Below, piece after piece: positions 25,586-34,828 of a DNA stretch of 64,000 bases. The translations under genes and the position numbers were made by a program. Origin of the DNA: G965197555 sp965197555. Its GTDB lineage: Bacteria; Chloroflexota; Dehalococcoidia; Lucifugimonadales; UBA3495. Positions within the stretch are counted from its first letter, which is position 1. Every line of letters begins with the position of its first letter. The notes below the pieces were generated by a model, which was not told the DNA's origin, made no database searches, and saw only the letters and a list, made by a program, of their open reading frames with translations. The stretch spans positions 3,472,001 to 3,536,000 of the forward strand of contig OZ240213.1 in assembly GCA_965197555.1 (NCBI GenBank), given 5' to 3'.

Positions 25586-26500
25586 ATGGATCAGACTATT
25601 AAGTCTTTCCTACAGCACCTCGTCGTCGAAAAAGGGTTCTCCCGAAACACCATCGAAGCCTATCGCAACGACCTCACCCAGTTCTGCGACTTCCTGCAAC
25701 GGCCACACAATGGTTCTTCCGGAGGGGAATATCCCTGGCCCACCGTGGACCTGGAAATTTTGAACCACTACATTGCCGACCTCAGGGGCCCAAAAGGGTA
25801 CAGGGACACCACGACGGCACGGAAAGTCGCTTCCATCAAGTCATTCTTCGGGTTTCTATCGGAGAATGGCCTCATTACCGAAGACCCCACCGACTCCTTA
25901 GGCTCTCCGCGCGTGGGGCGTACTCTCCCCAAATTCCTTACCGAGGAAGAAGTAAGCAGCTTGTTGGACGTGGCTTATAATGCAGGGACCGCCGAAAGCC
26001 AGCGCGACGCCACGATTCTGGAATTGCTCTATGCAACTGGCCTCCGGGTCGGAGAGCTAGTATCGTTAAACATTCAAGACATCGATTTCCAAGAGGCCTA
26101 TATTCGGTGTTGGGGTAAGGGGTCTAAGGAACGCATTGTCTATCTGTATCCAAAGGCGCTGAGTGAGTTGCAACGGTACCTGAAACAAACGAGAGCCTCC
26201 ATGGTAAGCGCCCGCAAGGGACAGCAAGCCCTCTTCGTCAACCATCGGGGTGAGCGATTGACTCGACAGTGGGTATGGAACATCCTAAAGACCTACGGCG
26301 AAAAAGCCTCAATCGGCCAACGGATCACTCCCCACACCCTGCGCCACAGCTTCGCCACCCACCTGCTCCAAAACGGCGCGTCCTTACGCCACGTTCAGGA
26401 GCTCCTTGGTCACTCCAGCATCTCAACGACTCAGGTATACACTCATTTGACCGGCAATTACGTGCACGAAGAGTACGAAAAAAGCCACCCCAGGGCATGA
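25586..26500 (+). CDS. xerD: XerC/XerD-family tyrosine recombinase
   Basis: Site-specific recombinase, most likely the one that resolves chromosome dimers at dif. The 304-residue product has the N-terminal SAM-like core-binding domain (about 1-100) and all catalytic residues: Arg154 (ATGLRVGE), Lys178 (GKGSKER), His250 and Arg253 (HTLRHSF), His276 (LLGHSS) and Tyr285 (VYTHL). Length and spacing are those of XerC/D, not phage integrases, and no attachment site or cargo lies nearby. XerC and XerD cannot be told apart here, so the symbol is provisional. Confidence 0.88.
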   Translation: MDQTIKSFLQHLVVEKGFSRNTIEAYRNDLTQFCDFLQRPHNGSSGGEYPWPTVDLEILNHYIADLRGPKGYRDTTTARKVASIKSFFGFLSENGLITEDPTDSLGSPRVGRTLPKFLTEEEVSSLLDVAYNAGTAESQRDATILELLYATGLRVGELVSLNIQDIDFQEAYIRCWGKGSKERIVYLYPKALSELQRYLKQTRASMVSARKGQQALFVNHRGERLTRQWVWNILKTYGEKASIGQRITPHTLRHSFATHLLQNGASLRHVQELLGHSSISTTQVYTHLTGNYVHEEYEKSHPRA

Positions 26501-26703
26501 TCTGAAGGGACCAACGCCGCGCACCAGTCACCGAATCGAGGCCCAATTCTACGCATGAATTGTTCTCACTATTGGGGTTGTTGGGCTGTCCTATTACCGA
26601 ATTTGCTGTATAGTTAAGTTCTGCACCCGACGACTCTGAGAGCCAGGGCCACCTAATTCTCCCGGCCCAGACCGTACCCACCCCTAGTAGGAGGCAAGGC
26701 TGT

Positions 26704-27066
26704 ATGCCAGGCAAAGCTCGCCGGGTAGCCTCTAGACAGGCACAGCTAAACCGGAAACGCAAAAGGCAGAATAAAGGACCAACCGGAATCCCCGCGCTTG
26801 GCCCAACTACCGAGGATGGCAACGGCCACGCCATTGGCGACATCACATCGACCCAGCCTACTCAGACCGTGCCCGCGGCGGTGGCTGTTCCCGCCTCGGA
26901 GCCCCCACGGAGAGCTCCCCGCCCCACTACTGCTGCAACCAGTCCCGCAAGAGTACGGGGGGAGCGGCCTGCGACGGAAAACTACATCGCAGCGGAATTG
27001 AGGCGCATCCTAGCCCTATCTGGCGTGGTTTTCGTTGTAATCGTGGCGCTGGGTATTACGTTATAA
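26704..27066 (+). CDS. Small basic protein with Pro/Ala linker and C-terminal membrane segment
   Basis: I do not recognise this 120-residue protein. The first 25 residues are very basic (KRKRQNK), residues 30-88 are a low-complexity Pro/Ala/Thr linker, and the last about 20 (LALSGVVFVVIVALGITL) form one membrane helix ending at the C-terminus. This suggests a tail-anchored cytoplasmic protein, with a basic head that could touch nucleic acid or ribosomes. It ends 6 bases before uvrC, and the uvrC -10-like box overlaps its stop codon. AGTAGGAGGC lies upstream of the ATG. Confidence 0.6.
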   Translation: MPGKARRVASRQAQLNRKRKRQNKGPTGIPALGPTTEDGNGHAIGDITSTQPTQTVPAAVAVPASEPPRRAPRPTTAATSPARVRGERPATENYIAAELRRILALSGVVFVVIVALGITL

Positions 27067-27067
27067 T
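27062..27067 (+). promoter_or_regulatory. TATAAT box immediately before uvrC
   Basis: TATAAT ends five bases before the uvrC ATG, with no ribosome-binding site between. Transcription from here would give a leaderless message. It overlaps the stop codon of the preceding gene, so chance similarity is possible. Confidence 0.4.
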
Positions 27068-27072
27068 GACGT

Positions 27073-28950
27073 ATGCCTTTACCTCTTCTTGAACAGCGGC
27101 TAAAAGTAACGCCCGAAAAGCCCGGCGTTTACATGATGAAAAACGCCCGGGGTGAAGTCCTTTACGTAGGCAAGGCCAGCGTCCTCCGTAACCGGCTTCG
27201 GACCTACTTCGGTTCTCCATCCCATCAGGTTTCCAAGATCCGTAGGATGATGGGCTACGTCCATGACTTTGAGTATATCGTCACGGACTCCGAAGCCGAA
27301 GCACTGATCCTCGAAAATACCCTCATAAAGCGCTATCGGCCCCGTTACAACGCTCGACTTAAAGACGACAAGACATACCCATACTTAAAAATAGACCTTA
27401 CCGAGGAGTTTCCAAAGGTCTATATCACTCGTAAAGTTGCCAAAGACGGCGCTCGCTATTTCGGTCCCTTCGCCACCGCGGGAACAGTCCGTCAGACCAT
27501 GGACTTGGTCAAACGGCTCTTCCCCTACCGGTCGTGCACTAAGACCATAACCGGTAACGACCCGCGTCCGTGCCTGGAATATTTCATCAACCGTTGCGTG
27601 GCTCCATGCACCGGCTATGCCAGCAAGGAGGACTATGCCAAGGTAATCCAGCAGGTCATTCTCTTCATGGAGGGCGACACCGAGGCGGTGACCAATGACT
27701 TGGAGCAGAACATGCAACAGTCGGCGGAGAGGCTGGAGTTCGAGAGGGCCGCAGTGCTGCGAGACCGGATGAGGGCTGTGGAGCGGGTAGCGGAAGAGCA
27801 GCGTATCAAGGTGGACGCCAACCCATCGAACCCGGTGACCAACATGGACGTGATCGCCATCGCCCAGGGCACCAATGAGGCCTGGGTGGAGATCTTTTTC
27901 ATCCGCCGCAGTAAGCTAATCGGACGGGATCACTTCTTCATGGAAGGCACCCAGGACGAGAGGGCCAGCTTGGTCTTGGGCCAGTTTATCAAGCAATTCT
28001 ATCAATCGGCGTCCGATATCCCACCACGAGTTTTGATCCAGCACCCCTTGGAAGACGAAGAGTTAATTGCCGATTGGCTCAGGGACTTGCGCGGCGGGGC
28101 GGTCCGCCTGGTCCGGCCCCAAAGAGGTCTGCTCAGGCAGCTAATGACCGTAGTGGCGGAGAACGCCAGCCAGGGTCTGACCCAACACCGGGTGAAGTGG
28201 CTGGACAACTCCGATGTTATCCAGCAAGCCGCAGCTGAGTTGCAGGAAGAACTCAGCCTCCCCATGCCTCTACATAGAATGGAATGCTACGACATCTCCC
28301 ACATTCAAGGGACCAACTCAGTGGGCAGCATGGTCGTCTTTGAAGACGGAAAACCCAAACCGGCCCATTACCGCCGGTTTAAGATTAAAACCGTCGCGGG
28401 TGTAGATGACTATGAGAGCATCAGGGAGGTAATGAGGCGGCGGTTCAAGCGTCTGGCTGATGCCCGAAACCGGGAGAATAGTGCGGAAGGAGACCTCTCC
28501 GATGCTCCTGCTGACACCTGGGGTCTGTTTCCCGACTTGGTACTGATTGACGGCGGAAAAGGGCAGCTCTCCGCGGCCCTGGAAGTGCTACTCCAGCTAG
28601 GGCTGGACGACCTTCCCCTGGCATCTTTGGCCAAAGAGAACGAGTGGATCTTCGTGCCCCACACCCCGGAGCCGATCGTGCTTCCCCGGGACTCCCAGGC
28701 CCTGTACCTAGTTCAACGAATCCGAGACGAGGCCCACCGTTTCGCTATTACCTACCACCGCAATCTACGCAGCCGGAGCAACCTGCGCTCCCCGATAGAC
28801 CTGGTAACGGGCATCGGGCCCAAGCGTAAGAAGATGCTGCTCCGCCGGTTTGGCTCCTTGCAGGGGTTGAAGGACGCCACCGTTGACGACATCGCCTCCG
28901 TGCCGGGTATGACCCGCTCCTTGGCGCTTCGCCTGAAGCAGACCATCTAG
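27073..28950 (+). CDS. uvrC: Excinuclease ABC subunit C
   Basis: Makes both incisions in nucleotide excision repair with UvrA and UvrB. The 625-residue product contains the GIY-YIG nuclease domain (about 13-95, with PGVYMMK and VLYVGKA), a cysteine-bearing linker, the UVR motif that binds UvrB (about 200-235), the RNase H-like domain with YDISHIQGT and the DGGKGQL block, and a C-terminal helix-hairpin-helix pair (TGIGPKRKKMLL; VDDIASVPGM). It is complete. No LexA-type box was seen before it. Confidence 0.96.
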   Translation: MPLPLLEQRLKVTPEKPGVYMMKNARGEVLYVGKASVLRNRLRTYFGSPSHQVSKIRRMMGYVHDFEYIVTDSEAEALILENTLIKRYRPRYNARLKDDKTYPYLKIDLTEEFPKVYITRKVAKDGARYFGPFATAGTVRQTMDLVKRLFPYRSCTKTITGNDPRPCLEYFINRCVAPCTGYASKEDYAKVIQQVILFMEGDTEAVTNDLEQNMQQSAERLEFERAAVLRDRMRAVERVAEEQRIKVDANPSNPVTNMDVIAIAQGTNEAWVEIFFIRRSKLIGRDHFFMEGTQDERASLVLGQFIKQFYQSASDIPPRVLIQHPLEDEELIADWLRDLRGGAVRLVRPQRGLLRQLMTVVAENASQGLTQHRVKWLDNSDVIQQAAAELQEELSLPMPLHRMECYDISHIQGTNSVGSMVVFEDGKPKPAHYRRFKIKTVAGVDDYESIREVMRRRFKRLADARNRENSAEGDLSDAPADTWGLFPDLVLIDGGKGQLSAALEVLLQLGLDDLPLASLAKENEWIFVPHTPEPIVLPRDSQALYLVQRIRDEAHRFAITYHRNLRSRSNLRSPIDLVTGIGPKRKKMLLRRFGSLQGLKDATVDDIASVPGMTRSLALRLKQTI

Positions 28951-29079
28951 CTGCTTGGGCGGGCAATGGCCCGCTAGGAGTACCGGCACCATATTTTACA
29001 CTTATACCTCTTCGGTTGAATCATTGACGCCAGTCGGGTACTATAGCGCTACTCCAGCCAGAGGGGACAATACTGACCG

Positions 29080-29751
29080 ATGGTCAAAGTCTCCATCACA
29101 CTCCCCAATAACGCTCAGATTACCTTGGAATCCGAAGAGTCAGAGGTAATCCAGGAGATTGTGGGCGCGGTGTTACGAGACCTGCCCCGGGAGTTAATGC
29201 AACCGGTTGTACCCATGGGCTCGCCGCTGGCCGAGACAGCGGAAAAAAGTAGCAGTGTAGACGGTGATCACTTGCCCACCCAGATCCTGAGCACTGAGAC
29301 AGCGATTGCCTCACCACCCCAGGCAGCCCGGCGCCGAGCTGCGACAAGGCAGTCCCCCGCTGCTCGCTCTCCATCTCCCGCCAACGGTGGAGCGAGTCAA
29401 GCTTCGAGCAATAACGGCGATGCTACCGGAATGGGGTTAGACACAGATAATCTAGACCCCGAAGCGCAGCGCGTATTTGTCGAATTCTGCCAATATGCCA
29501 ACCCCTTAGGAGACATGCGGAGGGTGGTGGTAGCTACGGTTGGCGCAAGCCGGTCGCTGGGGTTGCTCAGCGTCGATGCCGCAGACTTGGGCCACCTCTT
29601 CGATATGGTTGGCTGGCGACACCCCCACAGCTTCGTGCAGACCATGCGCAATGCTGCCAGGGATAAGTTCCGCTGGTTGGAACGAATACCTGGACGGACC
29701 GGCAAGTATGCTGCCAGCGAACTAGGTATGGAAGTGACGCTGGGGAACTGA
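29080..29751 (+). CDS. Unknown protein with possible C-terminal winged-helix domain
   Basis: I do not recognise this 223-residue protein. Residues 1-45 form a compact beta/alpha unit (VKVSITLPNNAQITLES, then VIQEIVGAVLRDLP). Residues 50-120 are low-complexity Ser/Ala/Pro, probably disordered. Residues 125-223 are well ordered: FVEFCQYANPLGDMRRVVVA, then LSVDAADLGHLFDMVGW, then FVQTMRNAARDKFRWLERIPG, TGKYAASELG. The helix pattern followed by a basic helix and a Gly-rich wing resembles a DNA-binding winged helix. It lies alone between uvrC and a deacetylase gene. Confidence 0.6.
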   Translation: MVKVSITLPNNAQITLESEESEVIQEIVGAVLRDLPRELMQPVVPMGSPLAETAEKSSSVDGDHLPTQILSTETAIASPPQAARRRAATRQSPAARSPSPANGGASQASSNNGDATGMGLDTDNLDPEAQRVFVEFCQYANPLGDMRRVVVATVGASRSLGLLSVDAADLGHLFDMVGWRHPHSFVQTMRNAARDKFRWLERIPGRTGKYAASELGMEVTLGN

Positions 29752-29900
29752 CGCTGGGGCGAGGTCCCCTTCCACCACCATCATTAGCACAACCCTCTGC
29801 TTGTCTAGTAAGAACTCCGTTTGCATCCGGTTGATATTGTTCGATTCTGGTATTATTTTGAGACCGAGCAAAACTTGAACCATTGGGGGATCAATAATCT

Positions 29901-30644
29901 ATGGAAGTAATAACCAGCCCTCCCCGGAGCGTCCTTGCAGTGACACCCCACCCCGATGACTGCGAGGGCGGTTGTGGTGGGACTTTGGCCAAGTGGATCA
30001 AGGAGGCAGGAACCGAGGTGGTCATAGTCCTTTGCACCAACGGGGATAAGGGGACTTCCGACCGGGAGATGTCGCCCCAGGCCCTGGCCACCATCCGGGA
30101 GCAAGAACAGCAGGAGGCGGCTGACGTCCTGGGAGTCAAGGAGGTAGTGTTCCTATCTCACCCGGACGGTGGTCTGGAAGACAACCGAGAATTCCGGAGC
30201 GAGATAGTCAGGGAAATCCGGCGGAATAAACCAGAGGTGGTGATGTGCATCGACCCATATCGGAGCTTTAGCCACACCCACCGCGACCATCGCATGAGCG
30301 GCCAGGTCACAGTGGACGCCGCGGTGTCCTACGCCTGGAGCTCTCTGCATTTCCCTGAACAGATCACCCAGGAGGGCCTAGAGCCGCACCGGGTCAGCGC
30401 AGCCTACCTCTGGGGCGGGGAGTCACCGGATATTTGTGTGGATATCAGCGAGCACATGGACGCAAAGGCGGACTCGTTGAGCATGCACGCCAGCCAGATG
30501 TCGGGCCGTCAAGTAGATCGGGCGGAGTGGATTCGTCGCTGGGCTTCCCGTAGTGCCGAGTCGACCGGATTTCCCTACGCAGAGTCTTATCGCCGAGTCA
30601 ACTTCGACATCGGGACCCTCTCCTGGCAACTGATGACCATATAG
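29901..30644 (+). CDS. PIG-L/LmbE family deacetylase
   Basis: Zinc-dependent N-deacetylase of the type acting on GlcNAc-linked substrates. The 247-residue product has the metal motif HPDD (VTPHPDDCEGG, about 13-23) and the third ligand in HRDH (HTHRDHRMSG, about 128-137), with the Rossmann-like core between. Relatives include MshB and BshB, which act in mycothiol and bacillithiol synthesis, and antibiotic-pathway enzymes. No thiol-synthesis partner is adjacent, so the substrate is open. A TATTAT sequence near 29848 may be its -10 box. Confidence 0.88.
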   Translation: MEVITSPPRSVLAVTPHPDDCEGGCGGTLAKWIKEAGTEVVIVLCTNGDKGTSDREMSPQALATIREQEQQEAADVLGVKEVVFLSHPDGGLEDNREFRSEIVREIRRNKPEVVMCIDPYRSFSHTHRDHRMSGQVTVDAAVSYAWSSLHFPEQITQEGLEPHRVSAAYLWGGESPDICVDISEHMDAKADSLSMHASQMSGRQVDRAEWIRRWASRSAESTGFPYAESYRRVNFDIGTLSWQLMTI

Positions 30645-30752
30645 TCGGCACCATCAGCGGCCGGCCAACAAGGCCGATAGCTCAGGGGCCACAACCTGCG
30701 CTTCAACCAGTTACTTGCATCCATGACATCTTCCCAAGCAGCTACGACACAG

Positions 30753-31510
30753 CTACAGTCTATTACCGGCCTGGCTAGTCTCCGGAAACGAAACGCCATC
30801 CGCATTGAATAAGACGCCTTGAGACCGCATCATTGAATTCGTGTTTCTCTTGGCGATTGCCCGCAAGATGTTGGCAACGATACCCTGGGTTTTTCAGATT
30901 TTCTTATCAGGGGCCGGTATCACAACCGCAGTTATGTCGTCCAGCAACCCCCACTGGGGAGGTAACTGCGCGGTGATACCACTCCCGGCGGCGCAATTAT
31001 GTAGTGGTAGTCCGCGATGCGCAGAAACCGTGGGTCGTGAAACTTGGTGCTATAAGTAGCCAGCCGGGACAGATATGCCCGTTTCTTCCATACCTGTTTG
31101 CGGTAATCGCTAAGGGCCTGCTGGAATGCGGGAATCCGACGCCAGGACTCAGGAGCCTGTTGTTGAGCGTACTCTGTGGATTGAACCAGGATCCGCTGAG
31201 CCAGGAGAGTCTTTTTGTCGATGGAGGCCCCACTGGATACCATAGCGGCCGTGTCTTCCGCAGTATGATTGTCCCGGGCGAAGTCGGCCTTACTCGCCTT
31301 GACCTCCACCACGTAAACGATATTGCCGGGCCCTATTCCAGCCAAATCGACCACACGACCCCTCGGCCCCTCCATTCGGACCTCCATACCAACACACCGG
31401 CATTGTGCAAAGTTGTACAGCCATTCCCAAGTGAGCCACTTCAAGCGATAGGCCAGGTTTGACTCATTACCTCGCTTGAAGCTGTGGCTCTCGCCTTGAG
31501 AAACGGACAT
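30753..31510 (-). pseudogene. Decayed PD-(D/E)XK nuclease-like gene (MmcB-like) with a frameshift and a stop
   Basis: The frame from ATG 31510 gives 192 residues with RVVDLAGIG, then VYVVEVKASKADF, a PD-(D/E)XK-type core (D...ExK) resembling MmcB-related DNA repair proteins. At about 30970 the sequence shifts frame: the other frame continues QLPPQWGLLDDITAVVIPAP in place of an abrupt YLPSGGCWTT end, which needs one missing base. That frame then meets TGA (30894-30896) and continues with protein-like VANILRAIAKRN and SMMRSQGVLFNADG to a TAG at 30753. I read this as one ancestral gene of about 250 codons with two lesions. Confidence 0.65.
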
Positions 31511-31645
31511 TTCGGCGCTGGCATCTCAGTCAATGAAAGATTGGAATTTATCCAAGCGGCGGGATTTCAAGCCGCTTCCTTAACCCTAGCTTTCCGGTCA
31601 TGACACGGGATCTCCAGATTTCAAGCAGCCATAATTTGGGAACCC

Positions 31646-32665
31646 TCAGGACTCCTGGAAGCGCCGGATAATCTTGCGCAACTGGCATTCTTCCGGTGGC
31701 GGGGTTGAATTGACAGAGAAGCTCACTTCATCCAAGAGGCCTCCGTACCGCTGAATAACCTTGTCGGCGATCTCATCGTACTCTCCGACCACAGCGAAAG
31801 CGTCCAACATTTCGTCGCTGACCAACTCACCCATCTCAGCCCACCGGCCCCCCAAGGACATCTTGTGCAGCTCTCGACCAATGTCGGTGAACCCGTGGCA
31901 TTCCAGGACCGGGAAATAGGTGCGGGTTGAAGCGTAAAACGCGATGCGCTGCCTGGTATCAGCTACCGCGGCCTGGATAGTGGCCTGGTTGGAACCGGTG
32001 ATGATAAAGCCCCCTCCACCGACACTGATCTCGGAGGAGTCACGGCCTGCCCGGGCTGCTCCCTTGGCGAGATTGGGTTTGACCACCCGGCGCACATAGT
32101 CGGCGGAGGTTAAACTGTGCAACATCATGCCATCACTAACCTGTCCGGCCACCTGGCAGTTATAGGGATTGACCGCTGCGGTGAAGACGCCCGGCATACC
32201 AAACTCGGTAGGTCCGGGATTGAAGTGGGGGGTCATCAGGCTGAACTGATAGTAGCGCCCTTGAAAATTCAGGGGAGTTGCATCGGACCAGCAGGTCCAG
32301 ATATGGCGTAGAGCTTGAACATACTCCCGGAGTCTAGGTCCGGGAGCATCCCAGATGGTGGAGAATCGCCGCTCAATATGACCTTTCACCTGGGTACCCA
32401 GCCCCAGGCGGAATCGGCCTCTGGAAAGCTCATGAAGATCACGGCTGGTGTGCGCCGCGACCATGGGCGACCGAGGGAAGGCTATGGCAACCCTGGTGTC
32501 GAGAGTTACCCTGGAGGTAGCCGTTGCTGCCAGCGCCAAGGGTAGGAAAGGGTCATGGGCTGTCTCGTTGCTAGATACCCCGTCATAACCCATCGATTCA
32601 GCCCAGGCGGCCTCCCCAGGTATAGCCGCCAGGTTCTTTGATGCCAACCGGTAGATTACTCGCAT
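31646..32665 (-). CDS. LLM-class flavin-dependent oxidoreductase
   Basis: The 339-residue product is a luciferase-like flavin enzyme: WAESMGYDGVSSNET (about 20-34), LDTRVAIAFPRSPMVAAHTSRDL and SRGRFRLGLGTQVKGH, the pattern of F420- or FMN-dependent TIGR03617-like members. It differs clearly from the tandem pair at 14.7-16.8 kb. The ATG at 32665 has AGGGG upstream and matches the family N-terminus; the open frame extends far upstream but without family character and over the next gene. Cofactor and substrate are not known. Confidence 0.87.
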   Translation of the reverse strand: MRVIYRLASKNLAAIPGEAAWAESMGYDGVSSNETAHDPFLPLALAATATSRVTLDTRVAIAFPRSPMVAAHTSRDLHELSRGRFRLGLGTQVKGHIERRFSTIWDAPGPRLREYVQALRHIWTCWSDATPLNFQGRYYQFSLMTPHFNPGPTEFGMPGVFTAAVNPYNCQVAGQVSDGMMLHSLTSADYVRRVVKPNLAKGAARAGRDSSEISVGGGGFIITGSNQATIQAAVADTRQRIAFYASTRTYFPVLECHGFTDIGRELHKMSLGGRWAEMGELVSDEMLDAFAVVGEYDEIADKVIQRYGGLLDEVSFSVNSTPPPEECQLRKIIRRFQES

Positions 32666-32787
32666 AATGGACCCCCTATCCAGCATTCGATGGCTGACTA
32701 CGCCGATCGATGGAGTTAACTTCAGAAGTGTGACTTCACTGACGATTCGGTATTGAGCCCAATTCTGGGACCGAGCACGAAATGCTA

Positions 32788-34020
32788 CTAATACTGAAAA
32801 AAGACTGTTTCGAGTTCTTCGATGCCTTCGTCCTGAGTGTACCGCCAGATGCCGATGTAGCCACGGAGAAGGTCGCCATTTTCGTCCCAGTCCAGAGTGT
32901 TGGCCGCTCCCTCGTAGTCGATGTCGCGGCCTTGGGCAAGTAGACGGAGGCCTTCGGCCACTCCTGCGGGAGTGCCTGGAACAGCCTCTCCTGGTGGACC
33001 GGCGACTGCTCGGAGCTGGTCGCGGATAGCGGCGCCGTCGAGGCTGCCGGCGGCCTGGGCAGCCAGGGCAAGGGCCACGGTCGCGTCGTAGGTCTCTTTG
33101 ACGTAGGTGAGGACGGGCAACCCGCCATACTCGTCGATGAAGGCCTTTTCCCACTCAACGGTGGCGATGCTGTCTGGAGCAGGCGCTCCCGCGGTGCCGT
33201 ACATGCCACCCAATCGTAGGCCGCCGATCTTTGTGACCAGGCTCCTTCTTTTGGCAGCATCGCCAAAGGTAAACTGGCTATAGATGCCTTCGTCCAGGGC
33301 CTGTCGGACGATGGATAGGGCTTGCTCCTCAAAGGTGATGACCACAAGCGCTTGGGCGCCCGCGCTTGCGCTTTGCCGTAGCTCGGGTACGTAGGTAGTC
33401 TGATCAGCATCGACAGGAACGGCGCGCAATGTCCCATTCCACGACTCTTCAAAGCTACTAGCCAGCCCCTGACCATAGGGATCGTCGCGATAGATTAAGC
33501 CGACGTTGTCAAATCCGCGCTCCCGGGTCACACGGGCAAGGACCGGGCCCTGGGCAGTATCGGATAGTGTGGTACGAAAGAAGAAGTCATTGTCTACGGC
33601 TGTGGTCAATTGGGGAGAAGTGGCGGAAGGGCTGATGGTCGGGATACGGGCCGGCCCGCTAACAGTCTCCGAAACAGGCAATGCAGCCGCACTCGCGCTG
33701 GGGCCGACCATCGCGTGGACCCCTTCTGTGTCAACGAGGCGCCACGCCGCCTCAACCGCCAGCTCCGGATCGCGCGTGGCATCCGCGGTGACGCCTTCCA
33801 CAGGTCGACCGAGCACACCGCCAGCTTCGTTGATGTGGTCTATCGCTAGGTCAAAGGCACGCTTTCTGTCGGCCGCAGTCTCCGGGGCGCTGGCGAAGTT
33901 AAGCAGCAGTCCGATTTTCATGGGCGTAGGAATGTTCTTAGAGCTGCCGTCGCAGGCCAAGGCGCTAATTATCAGACCGGCCGCTACGGCCAGGCTAACT
34001 AGCGTGGAACCGACTGACAT
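32788..34020 (-). CDS. Branched-chain amino-acid-type ABC transporter substrate-binding lipoprotein
   Basis: Periplasmic-binding-fold type I protein (LivJ-like). The 410-residue product starts with a lipoprotein signal peptide, lipobox ISALAC with the acylated Cys about residue 23, then KIGLLLNFASAPETAADRKRAFDLAIDHINEAGGV, the typical first lobe, and later VGPSASAAALPVSE and GLIYRDDPYGQGL. It would bind an amino acid or other small ligand outside the membrane. No LivHMGF permease or ATPase genes are in the window, so it is an orphan here. I chose ATG 34020 because the signal peptide starts there. Confidence 0.88.
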   Translation of the reverse strand: MSVGSTLVSLAVAAGLIISALACDGSSKNIPTPMKIGLLLNFASAPETAADRKRAFDLAIDHINEAGGVLGRPVEGVTADATRDPELAVEAAWRLVDTEGVHAMVGPSASAAALPVSETVSGPARIPTISPSATSPQLTTAVDNDFFFRTTLSDTAQGPVLARVTRERGFDNVGLIYRDDPYGQGLASSFEESWNGTLRAVPVDADQTTYVPELRQSASAGAQALVVITFEEQALSIVRQALDEGIYSQFTFGDAAKRRSLVTKIGGLRLGGMYGTAGAPAPDSIATVEWEKAFIDEYGGLPVLTYVKETYDATVALALAAQAAGSLDGAAIRDQLRAVAGPPGEAVPGTPAGVAEGLRLLAQGRDIDYEGAANTLDWDENGDLLRGYIGIWRYTQDEGIEELETVFFQY

Positions 34021-34175
34021 CGTGGTTTCCCAAGGGTTCGGCGGGGATGGGTGACGATTGATTGATGAGACCAGGGGAAGAGCGGCGCCCATATTTGGGT
34101 TGGACATAGAGGCCGGACCACGGCAGCGCCTCTTCTCTTACGGCCACAGCGTGAGTCCTAGCCCAGGAGATAGAT

Positions 34176-34535
34176 TCATACCCTAGGCTGAGAGTAATCG
34201 CTGAAAATTGCGTCAGACTTGGCGGCCATAATGAAGTCGTTCCGGTGCAGGTCTCGAATGATGTGAGTCCACCAAGTGACCTCGACCCGGCCCCACTCGG
34301 TCAACAGCCGAGGGTGGTGCCCCTCCGCCTCGGCCAACTCCCCGACCGCCCAAGAAAACTCCAGCGCGCCGCGGAAATCAGGAAAGCGAAAGACCCGGGC
34401 CAATTTTCGAACGTCATCCTCGGTGACGAGACGCCACTCTGGTAGTAGCGGCTGCAATTCATCGATTTCTTGGTCTGTCACGGGCGGGGAACCACGCCGG
34501 CAGGCGACACACTTTTCTTCATATAGGCGCGCCAT
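34176..34535 (-). CDS. phhB: Pterin-4-alpha-carbinolamine dehydratase
   Basis: Recycles 4a-hydroxy-tetrahydropterin after aromatic amino acid hydroxylation; bacterial copies also occur in molybdopterin metabolism. The 119-residue product is a normal length with EGHHPRLLTEWGRVEVTWWTH (about 71-91), whose paired histidines are the active site, and FPDFRGALEFSWAVG before it. The N-terminal CVACRRG segment occurs in other bacterial members. No phenylalanine hydroxylase is adjacent. Confidence 0.92.
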   Translation of the reverse strand: MARLYEEKCVACRRGSPPVTDQEIDELQPLLPEWRLVTEDDVRKLARVFRFPDFRGALEFSWAVGELAEAEGHHPRLLTEWGRVEVTWWTHIIRDLHRNDFIMAAKSDAIFSDYSQPRV

Positions 34536-34828
34536 AATATCCCTTACTGCCTCGGCACGTTGGTCTGATCACCTAACGCATGGAAAATAGCTGTGTGACA
34601 GTGTGGCGCAGTGAACTAGAACATGGGCAGTGGCTAGGCCAACTGGCGCCATTCTAGCATAAGCAACGCTTGGATCGGTCGCCTCCGACCAAGGATCGGA
34701 TAGGACAGCGCCCACTTTACGCTTTCCAATCGCGTTAGGCTTAGGCGTGCGCAACATGGATGGTATCCGTATCAAGCATGGTATATTAGAAACGCGACTT
34801 GCCGCGGTTCTTAGCCAAGGGGGTTAAG

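Noticed and set aside
31544..31580. AAGCGGC/GCCGCTT stem as a terminator for the LLM gene
   Set aside because: Only 7 bp and no T-tract on the expected strand.
32666..33154. N-terminal extension of the LLM protein at 31646
   Set aside because: The extra residues are Arg/Pro-rich shadow sequence overlapping the binding-protein gene; ATG 32665 has a ribosome-binding site and the family start.
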